Assembly (NCBI GenBank): GCA_021772845.1
Contig: JAJFLF010000064.1
Span: forward strand, 1 to 5,475
Origin: Mariprofundus sp.
GTDB taxonomy: Bacteria > Pseudomonadota > Zetaproteobacteria > Mariprofundales > Mariprofundaceae
Length of the DNA: 5,475 nt
Direction of reading: 5' to 3'
Numbering within the stretch: the first letter of the stretch is position 1; each line of letters opens with the position of its first letter. Below, in pieces: positions 1 to 5,475 of the stretch. The notes beneath the pieces were generated by a model. That model did not search any database and was not told the origin of the DNA. It worked only from the letters and a program-made list of their open reading frames with translations. The translations under genes were made by a program, and so were the position numbers.

Positions 1-339
1 CATGATAGTCTTCAGTGCTTTGGATTCATAAAAGGAGCCATCTGCAATGGCATTGTTGATGCGGGTTGGACCTTGATCAAGCACCATGCCAGCGCCCATC
101 GTTAAATGTCCTACTTCTGAGCCCCCCATGTCTTTGTTTGAAGGTAGACCGACATAAGAACCGTGCGTCATCAAACGGGTGTTCGGATAGGCTTGCATCA
201 AGTGATCAAATACAGGCGTATCGGCTTGCGCAATGGCATCTTCCGAGCCACCTGTGCCTAAGCCCCAGCCATCCATTACGATGAGTAATACTGGGCGATT
301 ATTATCATCCAGGGGGCGGAAATGTCTGACTGCATTCAT
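1..339 (-). CDS. gpmI: 2,3-bisphosphoglycerate-independent phosphoglycerate mutase, N-terminal part (cut by window edge)
   Basis: The enzyme interconverts 3- and 2-phosphoglycerate in the cytoplasm (glycolysis and gluconeogenesis) through a phosphoserine intermediate and two bound metal ions; this is family knowledge. The reverse strand reads PVLLIVMDGWGLG near the N-terminus, which supplies the first metal-binding Asp. It then reads GLPSNKDMGGSEVGH, which holds the catalytic Ser (codon 120-118), followed by GAGMVLDQGPTRIN. This is the family's usual order and spacing. Only the N-terminal fifth or so of a roughly 500-residue enzyme is present. I chose the ATG at 339 because AGGTGA lies five bases upstream and it places the metal Asp at residue 23, near family norms. 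An in-frame ATG at 387, preceded by a GAGAGA stretch, would add 16 residues (Asp 39, Ser 90), and another lies at 360. Two positions differ from the commonest consensus: GGSEVGH instead of NSEVGH, and GAGM instead of GAGR. The gene is divergent from the signalling genes. Confidence 0.93.
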   Translation of the reverse strand, partial: MNAVRHFRPLDDNNRPVLLIVMDGWGLGTGGSEDAIAQADTPVFDHLMQAYPNTRLMTHGSYVGLPSNKDMGGSEVGHLTMGAGMVLDQGPTRINNAIADGSFYESKALKTIM

Positions 340-344
340 TGAAT

Positions 345-350
345 TCACCT
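345..350 (-). promoter_or_regulatory. Ribosome binding site deciding the gpmI start
   Basis: The minus strand reads AGGTGA, then five bases, then the ATG at 339. This is a better match and spacing than the GAGAGA stretch about nine bases before the upstream in-frame ATG at 387. It is the main reason for preferring the shorter gpmI start. Confidence 0.45.
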
Positions 351-416
351 GTAGTGCCATCTGCTTTTGTAAAGTTGGCGGAACCATAACATGTCATCTC
401 TCTGCACGCATGTTGC

Positions 417-443
417 GCTATAGTTGATCAATGTATTGCTCAA
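417..443 (-). promoter_or_regulatory. Weak sigma70-like promoter candidate for gpmI
   Basis: On the minus strand TTGAGC (443-438) and TATAGC (422-417) each match the consensus hexamers at four of six positions, but the spacer is only 15 bases. The position, 30 bases or more upstream of either gpmI start, is reasonable. The palindrome at 424-431 lies inside the spacer. The short spacer keeps confidence low. Confidence 0.2.
424..431. repeat. Eight-base palindrome TTGATCAA
   Basis: This is a perfect 4+4 palindrome inside the spacer of the candidate gpmI promoter. It is too short to be more than a possible operator half-pair, and such sites occur by chance. Confidence 0.3.
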
Positions 444-474
444 AGAGTGGAGTGATCGAATGGTTTTGGGATGC

Positions 475-485
475 ATGGAGTCCAT
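475..485. repeat. Inverted repeat ATGGA-G-TCCAT
   Basis: Two perfect five-base arms flank a single central base, about 90 bases upstream of the longer gpmI start and 190 bases upstream of the receiver gene. The size and symmetry would suit a small dimeric regulator, but no second copy is visible in the window and no regulator is known to bind it. The adjoining ATGCAT at 471-476 is itself palindromic. Confidence 0.3.
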
Positions 486-630
486 ATTGTTTATGGGGTG
501 AAAACTATTGCATTGGCTTTACTTCTTATGCATCTAAAACTACGGTTTCTCGAATGACTTATGTGTGTGTTGTTGATTTGCTATGAGAGCCTTCTCTGTT
601 AAAGCGAGAACTTCATATTTAGAAGCTGAA

Positions 631-659
631 TTGAGAAGAAAGATTGGCAGTATTAATCT
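631..659 (+). promoter_or_regulatory. Weak sigma70-like promoter candidate for the receiver-kinase operon
   Basis: TTGAGA (631-636, five of six to the -35 consensus) is followed after 17 bases by TAATCT (654-659, three of six to the -10 consensus). Transcription would begin around 666, which leaves almost no leader before the Shine-Dalgarno at 667. Either this is not the promoter or the leader is extremely short. The candidate is recorded only because spacing and -35 are good. Confidence 0.15.
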
Positions 660-666
660 GTTAGTC

Positions 667-671
667 AGGAG
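667..671 (+). promoter_or_regulatory. Shine-Dalgarno AGGAG of the receiver gene
   Basis: AGGAG ends at 671, five bases before the GTG at 677. It overlaps the alternative GTG at 671, so it cannot serve that codon. It therefore decides the start at 677. Confidence 0.7.
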
Positions 672-676
672 TGGAA

Positions 677-1237
677 GTGCATAAAACACCAAAAATCCTT
701 ATTGTTGATGATGAACTGATGGTTCATATTATTTTGGATCAATTGATAAAAAGCTATGGATTTGATCCGCTCAAAGCGAGCAATTGTGAAGAGGCTGAAC
801 AGCAGGCTGAAGAACATCGGCCTGAGCTTATTTTGCTTGATATCCTTATTCCGGGCACTGACAGCCTGGCCTTGCTTGAGTCATTTATAAATAATCCAAA
901 ATTGAAAAACTCGCGCATTATTGTTGTTACAGGCAGCAATGATTTGAACATAATCGGAAATTATATTGATGCGGGGGCGGATGATTATATTCTCAAGCCG
1001 TTTCATGCGACTTTACTTAAAACAAGGCTGATTCACGCATTGGATAGTCTTAAGCAGTCTCAACAGATCGAGAATGTGCAAACTATTCTGGATGAAGCCA
1101 CGCGGAAGCTGGAAGAAGCAGTAGAAGCTAGTGCTGAGTATAGTGAACAGCTAAGTCATGATCTTAACAACGTATTGCTTGGTGTTGGCATGTCTTCTCA
1201 GTTGTTGCGTCCAGATACAAAGAAACAGAGCACATAA
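677..1237 (+). CDS. Receiver-domain protein with a C-terminal orphan histidine-kinase H-box
   Basis: This is a cytoplasmic protein of 186 residues that begins at GTG 677, which has AGGAG at proper spacing. Residues 5-122 form a complete CheY-like receiver: acidic pair D11-D12, phosphoacceptor D55 in LILLDILIPG, switch T85 in VVTGS, and K107 in ILKPF. Residues about 123-157 are charged and helical, probably a coiled coil. The tail reads EQLSHDLNNVLLGVGMSSQL (H161), which matches the HisKA H-box found in kinases with an HDLNN or HDFNN motif, such as the neighbouring kinase (HDFNN). The protein stops 25 residues after H161, so the second dimerisation helix and the whole ATPase domain are absent. 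It has no DNA-binding or other output domain. It is probably the first gene of an operon with the hybrid kinase, 30 bases downstream. It may be a truncated receiver-kinase, or a deliberate small phosphotransfer or dimerisation partner; the receiver assignment is firm and the tail's function is unknown. Confidence 0.88.
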   Translation: MHKTPKILIVDDELMVHIILDQLIKSYGFDPLKASNCEEAEQQAEEHRPELILLDILIPGTDSLALLESFINNPKLKNSRIIVVTGSNDLNIIGNYIDAGADDYILKPFHATLLKTRLIHALDSLKQSQQIENVQTILDEATRKLEEAVEASAEYSEQLSHDLNNVLLGVGMSSQLLRPDTKKQST

Positions 1238-1241
1238 GCAT

Positions 1242-1255
1242 AGCAGCTTGCTGCT
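1242..1255 (+). repeat. Small inverted repeat between receiver and kinase genes
   Basis: AGCAG and CTGCT arms enclose CTTG, which in RNA would form a five-base-pair stem with a CUUG-type tetraloop. It lies in the 30-base gap after the receiver stop codon and just before the kinase start. No T-run follows, so it is not an intrinsic terminator. It could affect mRNA stability or the relative expression of the two genes, but it is short enough to be chance. Confidence 0.3.
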
Positions 1256-1267
1256 CTTCAAAATGGA

Positions 1268-3850
1268 ATGGTGATGCAGAAGCGAAATGTAAATCAGCGT
1301 ATTGTGTTCATTTTTTGCATGGGCCTTATGCTCTCCTGGGGTATATTTTCTTTCATCCATAACTGGGAGCAATCGCGCATTGCGCAAGAGTTTGAGTACA
1401 GGGCTGCCGGTTATGCTGCAGCTATTCAAAAAGAGTTAGATACTGTTGAAAAAGCGGTGGCTGATGTTCGTTTTCTCATTGAACATGACATCAATCTTGA
1501 ACATGATAATCCGTTAAATGCTGAGGATTTTATGCCAGAGTCTGAGCGACTGCTGATCAATGATCCTCAGCTTTTAAGTGTTGCCTGGGCAATTTTTGAA
1601 CCGGCAGTTTCCCGCCAGAATAGCTTGAGAGTACTGTATGTTAAAAAAGGTAACTACTCAGATGCAGTAAATAATGACATCAGGGTCGGTGATGTTTATT
1701 ACGATGATCATGTGGCTGAGGGTGTTTCATCTCATCAAAATCGTCTCATTCAGCCTCTTGTCGATAAAGATGCACACGCCAGGGGCAATGAACTTAATTT
1801 TGTTGCACTTGTCAGTGACCATAGTCAGGGGGAGAACCCTCAAGCTGTTCAGTTGAATGATCAATCGAAAGTATCAGTAAGGGGTAAGCTTATTGGTGCG
1901 TTGATTACTGAATGGTATGTTGATGGGTTAATTGAACGGGCGCTTGAAAAGATGCCCGTTTCTGATTTGGATCTTTCGCTGTTGATGATGCGTGATGATG
2001 ACTCTAAGCAGGAAGTTTATTCACACTTATCTCGCAGCCGGACTGCAGATCAAATGGATATTCATACTCATCTACAGGATAAGATTCCCTTCAGTTTTGC
2101 AGGACAGAAGTGGTTACTCTGTTTTGAAGCTGCACCGAAATTTTTGAAAGATCGTCCCGCCATTTTGGCATGGCAATCGTTGATTTTCACATTACTGTTA
2201 ACGCTGTTTATTGCATGGCGTATGCACCGCTCAAATGTGAACTTTATGCTCATTGAGGCGGAGGTGAAGGCTCGTACATCAGAACTTGAGGCAAGTCAGC
2301 AGGCATTGCTCTCCAGTAATCAGCGTTATAGTACGCTGGTAGAAATGAGTTACACCGGCATTCTCGTACTGCAGCAGGGCAAGGTGTTATACGCAAATCC
2401 CTATATTGCTGAGAGGCTGGGGTATGCCAATCGTGCCGATGATATGATCGGGCATGATCTACTTGAGTTTATATATATGGAAGATCAAAAGTTGGTGAAC
2501 GAGCGGCTTGAAGATATGTCCTTACACGGTGCGAATTATTTGCATACTGAAGAGCGTTATCAGTCCGGTTCTGGTCATTTAATGTATAGCGAAACCTCTT
2601 CAACCTGTATTGACTATGAAGGTCAGTCAGCCGTGTTAATGGTTGTTCAGGATGTTACCGAGCGGCATCTCACTGAATCAAAATTACAGCATATTGATCG
2701 CGTCGAGTCTTTGGGGGTACTCGCTGGTGGCATAGCCCATGACTTCAACAATATTCTGGCTGCTATTCTCGCGCATGCTTCATTGGCGGCTAGCCATGTA
2801 AGAAATGAATCGCCTATGCGTAGCAGCCTGGATGCGATTATCAATGCCAGTAATACTGCAGCTTCACTGTGTAACCAAATGCTGGCTTATTCAGGTAAAG
2901 GACAGTTTGTTATTCAACCGATCGATCTTTCGCAAGTGGCTAGAGATATGGGGACCTTGATTGATGTGGCGATCGCCAAAAATGTCCGGATTAATTATCA
3001 ACTTTCTGAGGCTATGCCTGCAATCAATGCCGATATCGCCCAAATACAACAGGTTGTGCTGAATTTGATCACCAATGCATCTGAAGCGATGGAAGCGAAA
3101 CATAATGATCGAAATGTTGAAAAGAGGATCTCTATTAAGACCGGAGTGATGCCGATTGATGATGACTTTCTGGCGAATCATATTGGCTATGAATATATTG
3201 AACGTGGTCGTTATTATGCATTTATTGAGATAGCTGATGTTGGTTGTGGAATGGATGATGAGACCAAACAAAAGATGTTTGATCCATATTTCACGACCAA
3301 ATTTACTGGGCGCGGATTGGGTATGAGCGCGATTTTGGGTATCATAAAAGGGCACCGTGGCGGTATGCGCATTGATTCTATTGTTGGGCAAGGCACAACG
3401 ATACGGGTTGTTTTTCCTGTTTCGAGTCAATCTCCGGCCAACAATATTGTACAGCCAGCCATGCAAGTGGAGAAGAAAGCACTTACTGGTGTGGTTCTCA
3501 TCATCGACGATGAGTTGATGGTACGCACTGCTGCCAGCATGATGCTGGAAGAGCTTGGATTTGATGTAATGGCTGCCAGTGATGGTCCGGAAGGGGTTGA
3601 GTTATTCCGTCTGCATCACGACAAAATATCAGCCGTATTGTTAGATTTAACCATGCCAAACATGGATGGTCAGCTCTGTTTTGAAGCATTGAAAGGTATT
3701 CAAGCAGACGTCTGTGCGATCCTCTCTTCGGGTTATAGTGAAGTGAATATTACAGAAGAGCTATCTGATTTGGGTTGGGCTGGATTCCTGCAAAAACCAT
3801 ATTCCATTGATGTGCTGGAAGAGAAAATGCAGCGAGTGCTGAGCGCATAA
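1268..3850 (+). CDS. Membrane hybrid sensor histidine kinase (TM-CHASE-TM-PAS-HisKA-HATPase_c-receiver)
   Basis: This 860-residue inner-membrane kinase should sense an extracytoplasmic signal and phosphorylate its own receiver. TM1 spans about residues 12-30 and TM2 about 298-317. The periplasmic loop between them looks like a CHASE domain, with the membrane-proximal pattern F-A-G-Q-K-W-L-L-C-F. A coiled linker leads to a PAS domain (about 353-465, with GKVLYANPYIAERLGY) and then the H-box GGIAHDFNNIL with H491. The ATPase domain has the N-box NLITNASEA (N603), the G1 box DVGCG (D657), FDPYFTTKF, and the G2 box GRGLGMS (681-687). The C-terminal receiver has D747-D748, phosphoacceptor D793 in LLDLTMPNMDG, S821 and K843. 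All catalytic residues are present, so it should be active. There is no HAMP, HPt or DNA-binding domain. The start is uncertain: ATG 1268 and ATG 1274 are in frame, and TGGA at 1264-1267 suits 1274 slightly better. The ligand cannot be deduced. Confidence 0.95.
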   Translation: MVMQKRNVNQRIVFIFCMGLMLSWGIFSFIHNWEQSRIAQEFEYRAAGYAAAIQKELDTVEKAVADVRFLIEHDINLEHDNPLNAEDFMPESERLLINDPQLLSVAWAIFEPAVSRQNSLRVLYVKKGNYSDAVNNDIRVGDVYYDDHVAEGVSSHQNRLIQPLVDKDAHARGNELNFVALVSDHSQGENPQAVQLNDQSKVSVRGKLIGALITEWYVDGLIERALEKMPVSDLDLSLLMMRDDDSKQEVYSHLSRSRTADQMDIHTHLQDKIPFSFAGQKWLLCFEAAPKFLKDRPAILAWQSLIFTLLLTLFIAWRMHRSNVNFMLIEAEVKARTSELEASQQALLSSNQRYSTLVEMSYTGILVLQQGKVLYANPYIAERLGYANRADDMIGHDLLEFIYMEDQKLVNERLEDMSLHGANYLHTEERYQSGSGHLMYSETSSTCIDYEGQSAVLMVVQDVTERHLTESKLQHIDRVESLGVLAGGIAHDFNNILAAILAHASLAASHVRNESPMRSSLDAIINASNTAASLCNQMLAYSGKGQFVIQPIDLSQVARDMGTLIDVAIAKNVRINYQLSEAMPAINADIAQIQQVVLNLITNASEAMEAKHNDRNVEKRISIKTGVMPIDDDFLANHIGYEYIERGRYYAFIEIADVGCGMDDETKQKMFDPYFTTKFTGRGLGMSAILGIIKGHRGGMRIDSIVGQGTTIRVVFPVSSQSPANNIVQPAMQVEKKALTGVVLIIDDELMVRTAASMMLEELGFDVMAASDGPEGVELFRLHHDKISAVLLDLTMPNMDGQLCFEALKGIQADVCAILSSGYSEVNITEELSDLGWAGFLQKPYSIDVLEEKMQRVLSA

Positions 3851-3895
3851 AATTTTTGTGTTTCTATATGTGAATAGATTGTTTTACGTGTTACT

Positions 3896-3931
3896 TGCCG
3901 ATCTGACATCAAAACGTCATCCTCATTGGCG
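3896..3931 (+). promoter_or_regulatory. Potential RNA hairpin directly upstream of the antiporter start codon
   Basis: TGCCGAT (3896-3902) can pair with ATTGGCG (3925-3931), five Watson-Crick pairs plus two G-U. Inside it TGAC (3904-3907) pairs with GTCA (3916-3919) around an eight-base loop. The 3' arm ends at the base before the ATG at 3932, so the structure would occupy the ribosome-binding region. An alternative pairing of ACATC (3906-3910) with GATGT (3931-3935) would cover the AUG itself. No T-run follows, so it is not an intrinsic terminator. The rest of the 81-base gap (3851-3895) is AT-rich with no recognisable terminator. Confidence 0.3.
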
Positions 3932-5475
3932 ATGTTTCCTGAAACCGTGACCCCTACTACGACATTTGTTGTTGCTGTTGTGATTGCCACTACAGCACAG
4001 GTGCTGGCCAATCGTTTTCGTTTTCCCCCCATCCTGTTGTGGCTCGTCGCAGGCATGGCTCTGGGGCCATTTGGTCTGCATGCCCTGCATGTCGAAACCA
4101 TTGGACCGGCACTACACACGCTGATTGAGCTAGGTCTGGCCATCATTCTTTTTGAGGGGGGGTTGAACCTTAATCTCAAGGCCCTGCGCGAAAACGGCTG
4201 GGTGGTAGGTAATCTGGTATTGATCGGGCCATTGCTGACAATGTTAATTGGTGGCTCTGCTGCGCATTACATTGCTGGCATGGATTGGCCGCTGGCTTTG
4301 CTGTTTGGTGCGCTGGTGTCGGTCGGTGGACCTACGGTGATCATGCCGATCGTTCGACAAATGCGATTAGGTCGCAATATCAGCCATGTATTAACAGCTG
4401 AAGCGATGTTGATTGATGTGATCGGCGCGATATTGGCGATTGTGATGCTACAGGTTGCCCTGACACTGGATATGACAGCATCAAGTATCGCCCTGGATAT
4501 ATTGCACAAAGTGGGTGTTGGGGCGGCAGTTGGCTTGACTGGTGGACTCATGTTGGGATGGCTGCTGGGTAGCCACTGGGCCAAAGATTTTGAAATACGT
4601 ACGGTTTTGACGCTGACATCGGCATGGGGGCTATTTCTGGTCGCTGATTCGATTAGTGCGCAAGCAGGGTTATTGGCCATGTTGATGATGGGGGCAACGC
4701 TGCAACGCATGGAAGTGCATGATATTCAACGCCTTAAACATTTTAAAGGCAGTCTATCGATGCTGTTGATTTCAGTGCTGTTTGTGTTGTTGGCAGGTCA
4801 GATGGATCTGTCTGTGATGTATGCTTATCTGTGGCAGGGGCTCTTGTTGTGCGTTATTCTGGCGATGATCGTGCGCCCCATGATTGTCTTTTTATCGACC
4901 TTAGGTAGTCGTTTGAGTATGAATGAGTCTATGTATTTGGCTGGTATGGCACCACGTGGTGTGGTGGCGGCCGCGATCACCTCTCTGTTTGTACTCATTT
5001 TACAAGAGAACGGTGACCCTCAAGCTGAAATGCTGCTGGCGATGGTATATATTGTTATTATTGTATCTGTGCTTGGTTATAGTCTTTTTGCAGGGAGGCT
5101 GAAAAAGATCTTGCAGATTGAAGGCGGTGATGAACGTTCAGTATTGATTATTGGTGGTGGACAGATTGGTGCGGAGATAGGACGGGCACTGGGTGAAGAT
5201 CGCGAAGTCAGGTTTTTGGATTTGAATGCTGAAGTGATTGCTGGTCTGAAACGTTCGGGTTACGACGCTATTTGTGGCAATGCTCTGGATCCATTGTATT
5301 GGGAAATCTGTCATGCCGAAGAGATTGGTTGCGCACTGGTTATGACCGGTTCATCAGATCATAATCTGTTGATTGCGCGTCTGGCGCATGAACATTTCCA
5401 TATTCCGGAGATTCATATTGCTTTGCAGGAAGAGGATGAAGTGAAACACGCCAGCATGATTCATCAGTTGCAAGC
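3932..5475 (+). CDS. Cation:proton antiporter (CPA1-type Na+/H+ exchanger) with C-terminal TrkA-N domain, cut by window edge
   Basis: This inner-membrane secondary transporter should exchange Na+ or K+ for H+ in pH and ion homeostasis. The frame stays open for 514 full codons to the window end. Residues about 8-395 are highly hydrophobic, with 12-13 membrane segments. Family marks include FPPILLWLVAGMALGPFGL (31-49), ILFEGGL, the discontinuous-helix motif GGPTVIMPI (132-140), E157 and D162 in EAMLIDVIGA, and the conserved APRGVVAAA with R342. D162 is the likely ion and proton site. From about residue 403 a Rossmann fold begins (LIIGGGQIG, 405-413, then D430 ending the second strand, favouring NAD(H)). 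This is a TrkA-N/RCK domain that probably gates transport. The start at ATG 3932 is the first ATG after an in-frame stop at 3875-3877; no good Shine-Dalgarno precedes it, and TTG 3926 is a poorer alternative. It lies 81 bases after the kinase on the same strand. The ion specificity cannot be read from the sequence. Confidence 0.92.
   Translation, partial: MFPETVTPTTTFVVAVVIATTAQVLANRFRFPPILLWLVAGMALGPFGLHALHVETIGPALHTLIELGLAIILFEGGLNLNLKALRENGWVVGNLVLIGPLLTMLIGGSAAHYIAGMDWPLALLFGALVSVGGPTVIMPIVRQMRLGRNISHVLTAEAMLIDVIGAILAIVMLQVALTLDMTASSIALDILHKVGVGAAVGLTGGLMLGWLLGSHWAKDFEIRTVLTLTSAWGLFLVADSISAQAGLLAMLMMGATLQRMEVHDIQRLKHFKGSLSMLLISVLFVLLAGQMDLSVMYAYLWQGLLLCVILAMIVRPMIVFLSTLGSRLSMNESMYLAGMAPRGVVAAAITSLFVLILQENGDPQAEMLLAMVYIVIIVSVLGYSLFAGRLKKILQIEGGDERSVLIIGGGQIGAEIGRALGEDREVRFLDLNAEVIAGLKRSGYDAICGNALDPLYWEICHAEEIGCALVMTGSSDHNLLIARLAHEHFHIPEIHIALQEEDEVKHASMIHQLQ

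Larger units (their letters stand above)
388..676. other. Divergent intergenic region between gpmI and the receiver gene
   Basis: This stretch of about 290 bases (about 340 with the shorter gpmI start) separates two divergently transcribed genes and must hold promoters for both. No frame in it looks like a conserved protein. It holds two small palindromes (424-431 and 475-485), two copies of ATGCAT (471-476 and 528-533), a short TG-rich run (562-574) and weak four-base-pair inverted repeats (586-597 and 611-625). I see no tRNA, riboswitch or convincing terminator. Promoter matches are weak on both strands. Confidence 0.6.

Noticed and set aside
66..427. Two overlapping plus-strand open frames (66-284 and 233-427)
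   Set aside because: They lie opposite the gpmI coding frame, which has clear family motifs, and their translations resemble no protein. They are shadows.
644..660. Sigma54-like promoter around TTGGCA
   Set aside because: The GG element is present, but no GC-containing -12 element lies at the required distance.
671..676. GTG at 671 as start of the receiver protein
   Set aside because: The AGGAG Shine-Dalgarno overlaps this codon. The GTG at 677 has it at a five-base spacing.
2891..3466. Minus-strand open frame of 191 codons
   Set aside because: It is antisense to the ATPase domain of the kinase, whose motifs are intact. Its translation has no recognisable domain.
3480..3850. Kinase receiver and the upstream stand-alone receiver as a recent duplication
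   Set aside because: Both share DDELMV near the N-terminus, but the remainder differs: one has GADDYILKPF, the other GWAGFLQKPYS. They belong to different receiver types.
3848..3895. Intrinsic terminator after the kinase gene
   Set aside because: There is an AAAATTTTTG run at the stop codon, but no GC-rich stem precedes it.
3733..4179. Minus-strand open frame of 148 codons
   Set aside because: It is antisense to the end of the kinase receiver and the first membrane segments of the antiporter. The translation is low-quality, and a real gene here would overlap two solid ones.
4267..4710. Minus-strand open frame of 147 codons
   Set aside because: It is the complement of antiporter membrane-helix codons, which often leave the opposite strand open. 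No family pattern is seen.

Overview
The window comes from a Gram-negative, probably proteobacterial, chromosome. This rests on the style of the proteins: an N-terminal-TM/CHASE/PAS hybrid histidine kinase, a cofactor-independent phosphoglycerate mutase and a CPA-type antiporter with a fused TrkA-N domain. Base composition is moderate, and the signalling genes look more AT-rich than the antiporter. The genus cannot be fixed from these genes alone. Both outer genes run off the ends of the window.

Layout. At the left edge, on the minus strand, is the 5' part of gpmI (2,3-bisphosphoglycerate-independent phosphoglycerate mutase, glycolysis). A divergent intergenic region of roughly 290-340 bases follows, with short palindromes and only weak promoter-like matches. 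Three plus-strand genes then run to the right edge. The first (677-1237) is a receiver-domain protein whose C-terminus ends in a lone histidine-kinase H-box, with no ATPase domain after it. The second (1268-3850) is a membrane hybrid sensor kinase with the order TM, CHASE, TM, PAS, HisKA, HATPase_c, receiver. The third (3932 to the edge) is a cation:proton antiporter of 12-13 membrane segments, fused to an NAD(H)-binding TrkA-N (RCK) domain that the window edge cuts.

How they may work together. The two signalling genes are 30 bases apart and probably cotranscribed. The kinase should sense a periplasmic ligand through CHASE, autophosphorylate at His491 and pass the phosphate to Asp793 of its own receiver. 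The small receiver protein is a natural further partner. Neither protein has a DNA-binding, enzymatic or HPt output domain, so the final output must lie elsewhere or be protein-protein. The antiporter follows 81 bases downstream on the same strand with no recognisable terminator between. Co-transcription or control of ion homeostasis by the signalling pair is possible but is only inferred from position.

The most unusual items are the receiver plus truncated H-box protein and a potential RNA hairpin whose 3' arm ends directly against the antiporter start codon, where no good Shine-Dalgarno sequence is visible. No tRNA, rRNA, CRISPR array, insertion sequence or phage gene was seen.
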